Below, piece by piece: positions 5,844-11,994 of a stretch of 13,229 nucleotides of DNA. The number at the start of each line of letters is the position of its first letter. Within the stretch, counting starts at the first letter, position 1. The DNA lies in NCBI GenBank assembly GCA_050996575.1, contig JBPCRS010000035.1:1-13229 (forward strand), in the 5' to 3' direction. Position numbers and translations under genes: made by a program. Origin of the DNA: DASUSH01 sp050996575 (lineage in GTDB: Bacteria; Actinomycetota; Thermoleophilia; Solirubrobacterales; 70-9). The notes under the pieces are model-generated. The model made no database searches. It was not told the origin of the DNA and worked only from the letters and a program-made list of their open reading frames with translations.

Positions 5844-5875
5844 GATCCGCCGGCGCCTGCCCGGGCCGGCGGATC
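5844..5875 (+). terminator. Strong GC-rich hairpin after the DUF5679 gene
   Basis: GATCCGCCGG (5844-5853) pairs perfectly with CCGGCGGATC (5866-5875), and one more C-G pair extends it to 11 bp with a ten-base loop. It begins six bases after the stop codon. There is no T-tract, which is common for terminator-like hairpins in high-GC bacteria. Confidence 0.65.
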
Positions 5876-5962
5876 AGATCGACTCCGGGCGGGCGTCGCA
5901 GCGCGGCGGCCGGCTGGTACCGGCGGCACCCGGTCTCGAATCTCGGCCAGGAGCCGTTCCGT

Positions 5963-5989
5963 GAGCGAAGCGTTGACTTCGTCCGCTCG
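5963..5989 (-). terminator. Weak hairpin downstream of the GGDEF/HD-GYP gene
   Basis: CGAAG (5966-5970) and CTTCG (5977-5981) make a five-bp stem, with GAG and CTC able to pair outside it through a bulge. It lies 14 bp beyond the stop of the minus-strand enzyme gene. Without a T-tract the call is tentative. Confidence 0.25.
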
Positions 5990-6002
5990 CGGTTGTCCGC
6001 TA

Positions 6003-7184
6003 CTACATCGCGGCGAGCCCGGCCTGGCGACGGCCGTAGAGATAGCCGATCAGGGCCTGGCCGACGTCGGGGTCGAACTGGCTGCCGGCGTGCCGCGTCA
6101 ACTCGCCGACGGCGTCGGTGTGATTTATCGCCTGCCGATAGGGCCGGTTCGAGGTCATCGCGTGATAGGCGTCGCAGGCGAGGATGATCCGCGAGCCGAT
6201 CGGAATCTCGGCGCCGACGAGCCCGTCCGGGTAACCGCTTCCGTCCCAGCGCTCATGCTCGTGGCGGACCATCTTTGCCACCTGGCCCATACCGGGGATA
6301 GCCCGCAGGATCCGCTCGCCGATCGCCGGGTGCTCGCGCATCACCTGCCACTCGTCCTTCTCGAGCGGTCCCGGCTTGTGCAGGATCTGGTCGGGGACGC
6401 CGACCTTGCCGATGTCGTGAAGCAGCGCCGCGGTGCGAATTCGCTCGACCTCTGCCGGCGCGATCGCGAGCGATTCGGCGACTCGGCCGGCGACGACGAC
6501 GACCGACTCCGAGTGATCTCCGGTGTAGCGGTCGCGCTCCTGCAAAGCGGAGACGAGGGCCGCGACGACGTCAGTCTGACCGGGCGTGACGAGATCGGAC
6601 TCGATCGCTCCCGGGCATTCGGCGGCCCGGCCGCCGCCGGCAACTCGCGCTGCCTCGAGGCCTTCGCGCGCCGCTGCCAGCAGGCCCTCCGGCGTGACAG
6701 CGACCGAGAGGTCGGCGACGCCGACCGAAGCCGAAACCCCGCGAACGTCGCCGAAGCTGACGTCCTCGAGGTCGCGCAGAAGCCGCTCCATCGCCGCGCA
6801 GGCCTCTCCCGACGCGGTCTCGGCCAGGAGCACGGCAAACTCGTCGCCGCCGGTCCGGCAGGCGAGGTCGTGGGCGCGCGTCGAGTGCTCAATCGCCGCC
6901 CCTACTGCGATCAGAAGTGCGTCGCCGGCCGCGTAGCCGGAGTCGGCGTTGATCGTCTTGAAGCCATCGATGTCGATCAGCGCGATCGAAAGCGGGCGGC
7001 GGTATCGCTGCGCCCGCCGCACGTCGAGTTCGAGTTGAGCGCGAAAGGCTCGCAGGGTCAGCAGTGTCCCGGCAAGCGGATCACGCGAATCCTTCTGGGT
7101 CAGCTCCGCCTCGAGCGCCGCGATCCGGCCGCGGGCAGTGGCGAGCTCACCCCCCAGGTCCCCCCTGGCTCGGAGCGTACGCAT
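6003..7184 (-). CDS. GGDEF plus HD-GYP cyclic-di-GMP enzyme
   Basis: A 393-residue cytoplasmic protein with two opposed activities. A short helical lead (12-32) precedes the GGDEF domain (about 35-188), with the metal-site strand SIALIDIDGFKTIN (66-79), an intact inhibitory RxxD site (R103-D106) exactly five residues before the signature, and GGDEF at 112-116. The HD-GYP domain (about 205-393) has the HDIGK metal motif (256-260) and HERWDGSGYPDG (310-321) with an intact GYP. Both domains look catalytically able: a diguanylate cyclase making c-di-GMP and a phosphodiesterase that can hydrolyse it fully. No sensor domain or membrane helix is fused to it. It is divergent from the PAS-MBL pair. 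The start at 7184 has TAAGCT seven bases before it and no Shine-Dalgarno, so it is probably leaderless. Confidence 0.93.
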   Translation of the reverse strand: MRTLRARGDLGGELATARGRIAALEAELTQKDSRDPLAGTLLTLRAFRAQLELDVRRAQRYRRPLSIALIDIDGFKTINADSGYAAGDALLIAVGAAIEHSTRAHDLACRTGGDEFAVLLAETASGEACAAMERLLRDLEDVSFGDVRGVSASVGVADLSVAVTPEGLLAAAREGLEAARVAGGGRAAECPGAIESDLVTPGQTDVVAALVSALQERDRYTGDHSESVVVVAGRVAESLAIAPAEVERIRTAALLHDIGKVGVPDQILHKPGPLEKDEWQVMREHPAIGERILRAIPGMGQVAKMVRHEHERWDGSGYPDGLVGAEIPIGSRIILACDAYHAMTSNRPYRQAINHTDAVGELTRHAGSQFDPDVGQALIGYLYGRRQAGLAAM

Positions 7185-7191
7185 CGCTGCA

Positions 7192-7197
7192 AGCTTA
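7192..7197 (-). promoter_or_regulatory. -10-like hexamer of the GGDEF/HD-GYP gene
   Basis: On the minus strand TAAGCT is followed by seven bases and the ATG at 7184. No Shine-Dalgarno lies between. The 60-bp gap to the divergent PAS gene must hold both promoters. Confidence 0.4.
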
Positions 7198-7224
7198 TCG
7201 GCGCTGACGACGTCGGGCTTGAAC

Positions 7225-7230
7225 TAGGCT
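7225..7230 (+). promoter_or_regulatory. -10-like hexamer of the PAS-MBL operon
   Basis: TAGGCT lies 14 bases upstream of the ATG at 7245. A weak upstream CTGACG (7204-7209) is 15 bp away and could act as a -35. A short GGGG just before the start gives only a marginal ribosome site. Confidence 0.3.
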
Positions 7231-7244
7231 CACGGCGGGGCAAC

Positions 7245-7649
7245 ATGGAAGCTTCCCAGCGACCTCTCGAGTTGATTCTCGCCCGTAATTTGCTGACGGC
7301 TATCTCGACCCCTGCCTTCCTCGTCGACGACGACGCCGCGCTGCTCTTCTACAACGAGGCCGCGGGTGCGCTGCTCGGGACCTCGTTCGAGGAGTCGGGG
7401 CGGATGACCGCCGAGCAGTGGACGACGCGCTTCGGCCCGTTCGAACGTGACGGCGAACCGGTCAGCGTCGAGGACCTCGAGCTGACGCGGGCGCTCCGCG
7501 ACGGCCGCCCCGCCCACGCCAGCTTCTGCATCCGCTCCACTTCCGGTGAGGAACACGCGATCGAGGCCAGCGCCCTGCCGATCTCGGGGACACAGGTCGA
7601 CAATGACCGCTCGGGGGCAATCGTGATCTTCTGGCCGGAGGAGCAATGA
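7245..7649 (+). CDS. Stand-alone PAS-domain protein
   Basis: A 134-residue protein made up almost wholly of one PAS domain. It opens with a helix (PLELILARNLLTAI), then the PAS core TPAFLVDDDAALLFYNEAAGALLGTSFEE (22-50), a middle region ending in the LTRALRDGRPAHASFCIRSTSGEEHAIEASALPI strand block (80-113), and a final strand AIVIFWPE (125-132). It has no attached output domain, so it most likely senses a small ligand or mediates protein contact. The stop codon overlaps the start of the MBL-fold gene (ATGA at 7646-7649), so the two are translationally coupled and may act together. The frame stays open far upstream, antisense to the HD-GYP gene; I chose the ATG at 7245 because PAS-like sequence begins there. 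Ligand unknown. Confidence 0.85.
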   Translation: MEASQRPLELILARNLLTAISTPAFLVDDDAALLFYNEAAGALLGTSFEESGRMTAEQWTTRFGPFERDGEPVSVEDLELTRALRDGRPAHASFCIRSTSGEEHAIEASALPISGTQVDNDRSGAIVIFWPEEQ

Positions 7650-8584
7650 AAGTCAAGGTCTGGGGAGCTCGGGGTTCGGTGCCGGCGCCCGGCCCGCAGA
7701 TGAACCGCTACGGCGGCAACACCTCATGCGTCCAGGTCACCCTCTCCGACGGGCAACAGCTGATCCTCGACGCCGGCACGGGGATCCGAACCCTCGGCGT
7801 CGAGCTCGGCGACGCGCAGCAGGCATCGATCCTGCTCACCCACCTTCACCTCGACCACATCCAGGGGTTGATGTTCTTCGCCCCCTGCTTCCGCGCCGGC
7901 TCGCGAATAACGATCTGGGGACCGGCCTCGCCGGAGGGCAACCTCGAGAGCCGGATCGCGCGCTACATCTCGGCGCCGCTCTCGCCGGTCGAGGTACACG
8001 AGCTTCCCTGCAAAGTCTCCTTCGTCGACACGCCGGCGAGCGAGTGGACCGTCGGCCCGGCGACCATCCGCGCCGAAGCCGTGACCCACCGCGGTCCGAC
8101 GCTCGGCTACCGGATCACCGAGGGCGACACGACGCTTTGCTACATCCCCGACCACGAGCCCGCGCTCGGCGCGCCGATCGAGGGACTCGAGCCGGAGTGG
8201 ATCTCGGGCTTTGACCTCGCGCGCGGCGCTTCGCTGTTGATTCACGACTGCCAGTACCGCGACGAGGAGTACCCCGAGCACGTCGGCTGGGGCCACTCGC
8301 GCATGCACGACACGCTCGCCTTCGCCCGGCGCGTCTCGGCCGAGCGGCTGATGCTCTTCCATCACGATCCGCTGCACACCGACTCGGCGCTCGACGAGCT
8401 CCACGCCGAAGGCGAGCGACGTTGGCTGGAGGCCGGCGGTCAGGCGGGTGGCCTGACGATGGGGATCGAGGGTGATGAGATAAGCGTCGGAGAATCGAAC
8501 GACGCAACCTCGGCCGAACCCGGGGCGGCGGCGGAACCCGCGATCCGCCCGACGGGTCCGGTGCCCGGCGAAGCGAGGCTTTAG
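7646..8584 (+). CDS. MBL-fold metallohydrolase (PhnP/COG1235-like)
   Basis: A 312-residue enzyme of the metallo-beta-lactamase fold. It opens with KVWGARGSVPAPGPQMNRYGGNTSCVQV (4-31) and LDAGTGIRTLG (41-51), both usual for the PhnP-like phosphodiesterase branch. The metal motif is HLHLDH (66-71). Further likely ligands are His148 in THRGPTLGYR, Asp169-His170, the HDCQY block (200-204), GWGHS (214-218) and FHHDP (238-242), so the site looks complete. This branch cleaves phosphodiesters, often cyclic ones, but the actual substrate is unknown. The last 45 or so residues (from about 268) are Ala/Pro/Glu-rich and probably disordered. It starts inside the PAS stop codon, with GGAGG (7637-7641) just upstream, and converges on the coiled-coil gene. 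Confidence 0.9.
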   Translation: MKVKVWGARGSVPAPGPQMNRYGGNTSCVQVTLSDGQQLILDAGTGIRTLGVELGDAQQASILLTHLHLDHIQGLMFFAPCFRAGSRITIWGPASPEGNLESRIARYISAPLSPVEVHELPCKVSFVDTPASEWTVGPATIRAEAVTHRGPTLGYRITEGDTTLCYIPDHEPALGAPIEGLEPEWISGFDLARGASLLIHDCQYRDEEYPEHVGWGHSRMHDTLAFARRVSAERLMLFHHDPLHTDSALDELHAEGERRWLEAGGQAGGLTMGIEGDEISVGESNDATSAEPGAAAEPAIRPTGPVPGEARL

Positions 8585-8603
8585 AGCGGGTAAACAGCGC
8601 TCT
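8583..8603. terminator. Possible hairpin between the MBL and coiled-coil genes
   Basis: AGAGCG (8583-8588) and CGCTCT (8598-8603) form a six-bp stem with a nine-base loop, overlapping the last base of the MBL stop codon. It lies in the 39-bp gap between convergent genes and has no T-tract. Confidence 0.35.
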
Positions 8604-8623
8604 CTAGCGCCGAGCAACCGCGA

Positions 8624-9847
8624 CTAGCTCGTCCCGCTCGAGCGCTCGTCCGCAGCGGTGAGCGCCTCACGGCGCGCTGCGTCGGCGGCGGCTCGGACCT
8701 GGGCATCGGCCTCTTCACGAAGCCTCGCGACCAGCGACTCACGGCGATCCTCAGCGGCGCGGCGGGCTTCGTTGCCGGCTGCGCTGGCCTCCTTTTCGAT
8801 TTCACGCTTCAGCCGTGCCTCGATCGTCTGCATTCGCTTCTCGGTCTCGGAGCGCAAGCGCTCCTCGGCCTCCTGGCGAAGCTTCGCTTCCTCCTCGCGC
8901 ATCCGCATCTCGAGGCTCGCCCGCGACCGGGCCGCCGTCTCCTCGTGAGCTCGCTCGGCGGCGAGGGCGGCCTCGCGCTCGATGCTCGACATCTCCTCTT
9001 CGAGCCGCGCCTCCTGCTCTTTGCGGGCGCGGCGCTCAGCCTCGCGCGCAGCCCGCTCGACCAGCCCCTCCAACCGCGCCCGGGTGACGTTGAGCTCCTG
9101 CTCTAGCTCTGCCCGTCGCGTCGCCTCCTGCTCGAGCTGCGCCTCGGCCTCGGCAACCGCCTGCTCGGCGGTCTCGCGGGCTTCGCCGCGAACCTTCTCA
9201 GCCTCGGTCTGCACGCGCTCTCCGGCCTCGGTGCGCGCCTGCTCAGAGAGCCTTTGGGCGCGCTCCTCGGCCTGCTCCTTGAGGTTCGCAGCGAGCTTCC
9301 GAAGCTTCTCCTCGGCCTGGGCTCGAAGCCTGTCGCGCGCTTCGCGGACGCGCCGTTTCGCCTGTTCTTCGGACGCCGCAATTGCCTCGTCGGCGCGTTT
9401 TTCGGCGAGCGAGATCGCCGCGTTGCGCTCGGCCTCGGCCTCGGCGACCGCCGCGTCGCGAGCGAGCTCGGCGTCGGCAATACGCTCGGCGGCCTCGGTC
9501 TGTGCACGGACGCCCTCGCTACCGCTCCTGACAGCTGCCTCGCGCTCGGCCTCGGCGGCATCGGCACGGCGTTCGGCGTCATCGGTGCGACGCCGCGCCT
9601 CGGTCAGCTCGGCGTTCAGCCGCCTGAGCTCGCCGGCAAGCTCGGAGACGCTCTCTGCCCGTGCCTCGGCGACGGCGTTGCCGACATCGCCGGCGGCACG
9701 CTGCGCCTCCTCTGCCGCGCCGACGTCGTTGCCGGAGGGGGAGGTTTCGTCGATTGCCCCATCGCCTGGATCGACCGCGCGCAGCCTTCGCTCTGGAGCA
9801 CCGGCGCGGGCTCCGGATTCGTCCTCTCGGTCGGCTGTGGTGGGCAT
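8624..9847 (-). CDS. Long Ala/Glu/Arg-rich coiled-coil protein
   Basis: A 407-residue protein with no globular domain, signal peptide or membrane helix that I can see. The first 45 residues are acidic, Gly/Pro-containing and likely disordered. From about 46 to 400 the chain is almost free of Pro and Gly and rich in A, E, R, Q and K, with repeated blocks such as EEQAKRRVREARDRLRAQAE and AERRARKEQEARLEEE, so an unbroken coiled coil of about 350 residues is likely. That is reminiscent of bacterial filament or scaffold proteins, but no specific family is recognised and low-complexity sequence makes any similarity unreliable. It lies 155 bp downstream of the PPK2 gene on the same strand and converges on the MBL gene. 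Reading on the opposite strand is a shadow. Start supported only by a weak GGGG. Confidence 0.75.
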   Translation of the reverse strand: MPTTADREDESGARAGAPERRLRAVDPGDGAIDETSPSGNDVGAAEEAQRAAGDVGNAVAEARAESVSELAGELRRLNAELTEARRRTDDAERRADAAEAEREAAVRSGSEGVRAQTEAAERIADAELARDAAVAEAEAERNAAISLAEKRADEAIAASEEQAKRRVREARDRLRAQAEEKLRKLAANLKEQAEERAQRLSEQARTEAGERVQTEAEKVRGEARETAEQAVAEAEAQLEQEATRRAELEQELNVTRARLEGLVERAAREAERRARKEQEARLEEEMSSIEREAALAAERAHEETAARSRASLEMRMREEEAKLRQEAEERLRSETEKRMQTIEARLKREIEKEASAAGNEARRAAEDRRESLVARLREEADAQVRAAADAARREALTAADERSSGTS

Positions 9848-9963
9848 CGGACCCCGTTGTTGGGATGGCCGTGGGTTGGCCGCGCGAAACCGCCCGTCCG
9901 TGGGTAGCGCGACCTCGAGACTAGCGCAGGGCTCGGAGGCCGGAGCTCACCGATCGAACAGGT

Positions 9964-9985
9964 TTTCCGCCGTCGCTGCGGGAAA
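9964..9985 (-). terminator. Weak hairpin downstream of the PPK2 gene
   Basis: TTTCCGC (9964-9970) pairs with GC-G-GGAAA (9978-9985) with one bulged G. It lies 17 bp past the PPK2 stop, upstream of the coiled-coil gene. The remaining part of the 155-bp gap shows nothing else. Confidence 0.3.
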
Positions 9986-10002
9986 TCGCGGCCGGGACCC
10001 TG

Positions 10003-10770
10003 TCATTTGCCGGACGGCTCGGGCAGCTCAAAGCCGCGGGCGAGCATCCCCTGCTCGATCTGAGCGATCACAGTTTCGATCACGGCTACCCGAGCGAAGC
10101 GCTTCGAGTCGGCCGCGATCGGGGTCCAGGGCGCATCCGGCTGATCGGTGCGGGCAAACATGTCCTCGATCGCCTGTTCGTATTCGTCGCGCTTCTCGCG
10201 GTTGCGCCAATCATCGTCGGTCAGCTTCCAGCCCTTGAGCGGGTCCTTCTCGCGAGCCTTGAAGCGCTTCAGCTGTTCCTCGGAGGATGTGTGCATCCAG
10301 AGCTTGATCAAGATCGTGCCCTCGTCGGCCAACGACTTCTCGAAGTTGTTGATCTCGTCATAGGCACGCATCCATTGCTCGCGCTCGGCGAAGTCCTCGA
10401 CTCGCTCGACAAGCACGCGGCCATACCATGAGCGGTCGAGGATCGCCATCCCTCCCCAGCCCGGCAGGACAGGCCAAAAGCGCCAGAGGAAGTGGTGGCG
10501 CTTCTCATCGTGAGTGGGCGCCGCAAACTGACAAACGCGGACGTGGCGAGGGTCCAGATTGGCGACAAGCCGCTTGATCGCCCCGCCCTTGCCGGACGCG
10601 TCCCAGCCCTCGAAGAGGACGCAGACCGGGGGGCCGAGCTCTTTTCGGCCGATCTGGCCGCCGAGCGTCAGCCGCAAGCGGGAGAGTCGGTCCCAAGCGG
10701 CCTCGAGACCGGCGGCCTCCTCCTTCTTCGAAAGGCTTTGCGAGAGATCGAGCTCGTCGAGACGCGCCAC
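10003..10770 (-). CDS. PPK2-family polyphosphate kinase / phosphotransferase
   Basis: A 255-residue one-domain PPK2 enzyme, which transfers phosphate between polyphosphate and nucleoside mono- or diphosphates in the cytoplasm. The Walker A motif is FEGWDASGKGGAIKRL (53-68) with Lys61. The second PPK2 block HHFLWRFWPVLPGWGGMAILDRSWYGRVLVERVE (92-125) carries the Walker B Asp112 and the lid arginines. KDPLKGWKLTDDDWRNREKRDEY (175-197) and SKRFARVAVIETV near the end are also typical. All key residues are present. I cannot say from sequence whether AMP, ADP or GDP is preferred. The start is GTG at 10770, preceded by GAGAGGGTG. A small membrane protein gene lies 41 bp upstream on the same strand and is probably co-transcribed. 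Confidence 0.93.
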   Translation of the reverse strand: MARLDELDLSQSLSKKEEAAGLEAAWDRLSRLRLTLGGQIGRKELGPPVCVLFEGWDASGKGGAIKRLVANLDPRHVRVCQFAAPTHDEKRHHFLWRFWPVLPGWGGMAILDRSWYGRVLVERVEDFAEREQWMRAYDEINNFEKSLADEGTILIKLWMHTSSEEQLKRFKAREKDPLKGWKLTDDDWRNREKRDEYEQAIEDMFARTDQPDAPWTPIAADSKRFARVAVIETVIAQIEQGMLARGFELPEPSGK

Positions 10771-10811
10771 GCTGTCACCCTCTCAGATCGACAGGTCCGC
10801 GGCGCCGGATC

Positions 10812-11048
10812 TCACCCGGGTGAGCCTGGCACGCTCGGGCTGCGCCCCGGCGGGTCATCGGAGAAGATCGTAACCGCGAGCGGGAGCAGCGCCGTGGCGA
10901 GGAAGATCAGCGCGATCCCAAGGCCGACGACGATGCGCGACTTCATCGCGTGCCCGTAGACCGCGATCACGAAGCCGGCGAGCATCATCACCAGGTAGGG
11001 GGTGGGCGATTCCGGCAACGCCGCGACGATGGGAAGGAATTCGGACAC
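10812..11048 (-). CDS. Small two-TM membrane protein
   Basis: A 78-residue hydrophobic protein of unknown function. Helix one is about PYLVMMLAGFVIAVYGHAM (17-35). A short basic link KSR follows, then helix two VVGLGIALIFLATALLPLAV (40-59). The tail is acidic then Pro/Gly/Ser-rich. I chose GTG at 11048: the longer frame up to 11123 would run inside the divergent AAA+ gene, and GATAAT lies six bases before this GTG, which suits a leaderless start. It is the first gene of a likely unit with PPK2, 41 bp downstream. The short length makes this a moderate call, but the strong two-helix pattern and the tight divergent start support it. Confidence 0.65.
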   Translation of the reverse strand: MSEFLPIVAALPESPTPYLVMMLAGFVIAVYGHAMKSRIVVGLGIALIFLATALLPLAVTIFSDDPPGRSPSVPGSPG

Positions 11049-11054
11049 CCCCTC

Positions 11055-11062
11055 ATTATCAT
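11055..11062. promoter_or_regulatory. Overlapping divergent -10 elements in a 22-bp intergenic gap
   Basis: The plus strand reads ATTATCAT. TATCAT (11057-11062) is a 5/6 match to the -10 consensus, eight bases before the AAA+ GTG at 11071. On the minus strand GATAAT (11060-11055) is also a 5/6 match, six bases before the small membrane protein GTG at 11048. The two elements share four base pairs, so both leaderless genes may use one bidirectional promoter. Confidence 0.5.
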
Positions 11063-11070
11063 CGTGCGGC

Positions 11071-11994
11071 GTGGCGGACGAGACGACAAGCGCATCCTCG
11101 CCCGGCTCGGTAGCTGAGGTCAAGTCAGCGCTGGCCGCGGTCGGATACCTCGCCGACGAGCCCGCGGCACTGGTCTCCTACCTCGCCCAGCGGCTCGGCA
11201 AGCCGATCCTCGTCGAGGGGCCGGCCGGCGTCGGCAAGACCGAGCTGGCGAAGGCGATCTCCCGCGCCAGCGGCCGCGAGCTGATCCGGCTGCAGTGCTA
11301 CGAGGGCCTCGACGAGAACAAGGCCCTGTACGAGTGGAACTACCGCAAGCAGCTACTCCACATCCAGGCAAAGTCGGTCGAAGGCGAGGGTGAGGCCGGC
11401 GATGACGTCTTCGACGAGGAGTTCCTACTGACCAGGCCGCTGCTCGCCGCGATCGCCGCCGAGGAACCCGTCGTACTGCTGATCGACGAGATCGACAAGA
11501 CCGATCAGGAGTTCGAGGCGATGCTGCTCGAGGTTCTCTCCGACTTCCAGATCTCGATCCCCGAGCTCGGCGTGATCGAGGCGCGCACCCGTCCGGTCGT
11601 CGTCCTCACCTCGAACAACTCTCGCGAGCTGACCGAGGCTCTGAAGCGACGCTGCCTCTACCTCTGGCTCGACTACCCCGACGTCGAGCGCGAGATGGAG
11701 ATAGTCCGCCTGCACGCACCCGAGGTCGACGAGACGATGGTCCGGCGCCTGGTCGAGATCATCCACATGGTTCGCGACGTCGACCTGAAGAAGCCGCCGT
11801 CGATCGCCGAGTCGATCGACTGGGCGCGGGCGCTGCTCTTGCTCGGCGCCGAGGACATCGACAGCGAGATGTTCGCGCAGACGATGAGCATCATCGTCAA
11901 GCACCGGACCGACCTCGATCTTGTCGCCGAGCGGGTCGGGGTCAAGCTCGGCGAGCCAGGAAAACTCGATCTTGGCGCGGCCGGCAAGTCCTGA
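11071..11994 (+). CDS. MoxR/CoxD-type AAA+ ATPase
   Basis: A 307-residue AAA+ ATPase of the MoxR branch, closest in motif style to CoxD, which acts as a chaperone-like partner of a vWA protein. Walker A is EGPAGVGKTEL (49-59) with Lys56, Walker B is VLLIDEIDK (135-143), sensor 1 is VVLTSNNSRE (177-186), and EALKRRCLYLWLDYP (189-203) supplies the arginine-finger region typical of CoxD relatives. The YEGLDENKALYEWNYRKQLLHIQ block (77-99) is also shared with that group. I chose GTG at 11071: TATCAT lies eight bases before it and the frame upstream to 11002 overlaps the divergent gene without homology. The next gene overlaps its 3' end by 23 bases and codes for the expected vWA partner. No carbon monoxide dehydrogenase genes are in view, so the client is unknown. 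Confidence 0.92.
   Translation: MADETTSASSPGSVAEVKSALAAVGYLADEPAALVSYLAQRLGKPILVEGPAGVGKTELAKAISRASGRELIRLQCYEGLDENKALYEWNYRKQLLHIQAKSVEGEGEAGDDVFDEEFLLTRPLLAAIAAEEPVVLLIDEIDKTDQEFEAMLLEVLSDFQISIPELGVIEARTRPVVVLTSNNSRELTEALKRRCLYLWLDYPDVEREMEIVRLHAPEVDETMVRRLVEIIHMVRDVDLKKPPSIAESIDWARALLLLGAEDIDSEMFAQTMSIIVKHRTDLDLVAERVGVKLGEPGKLDLGAAGKS

Noticed and set aside
5909..5924. GCCGG/CCGGC short inverted repeat downstream of DUF5679
   Set aside because: Five-bp GC arms are expected by chance in this composition, and a much stronger hairpin lies just upstream.
5961..7244. 5' extension of the PAS gene frame, antisense to GGDEF/HD-GYP
   Set aside because: Only the part from 7245 looks like a domain. 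Upstream it is the shadow of the c-di-GMP enzyme gene.
8982..10238. 418-residue Ser/Arg/Ala-rich frame antisense to the coiled-coil gene
   Set aside because: The composition is the complement of Glu/Ala/Arg codons, it runs into the PPK2 gene and no motif is seen. The coiled-coil strand makes better protein sense.
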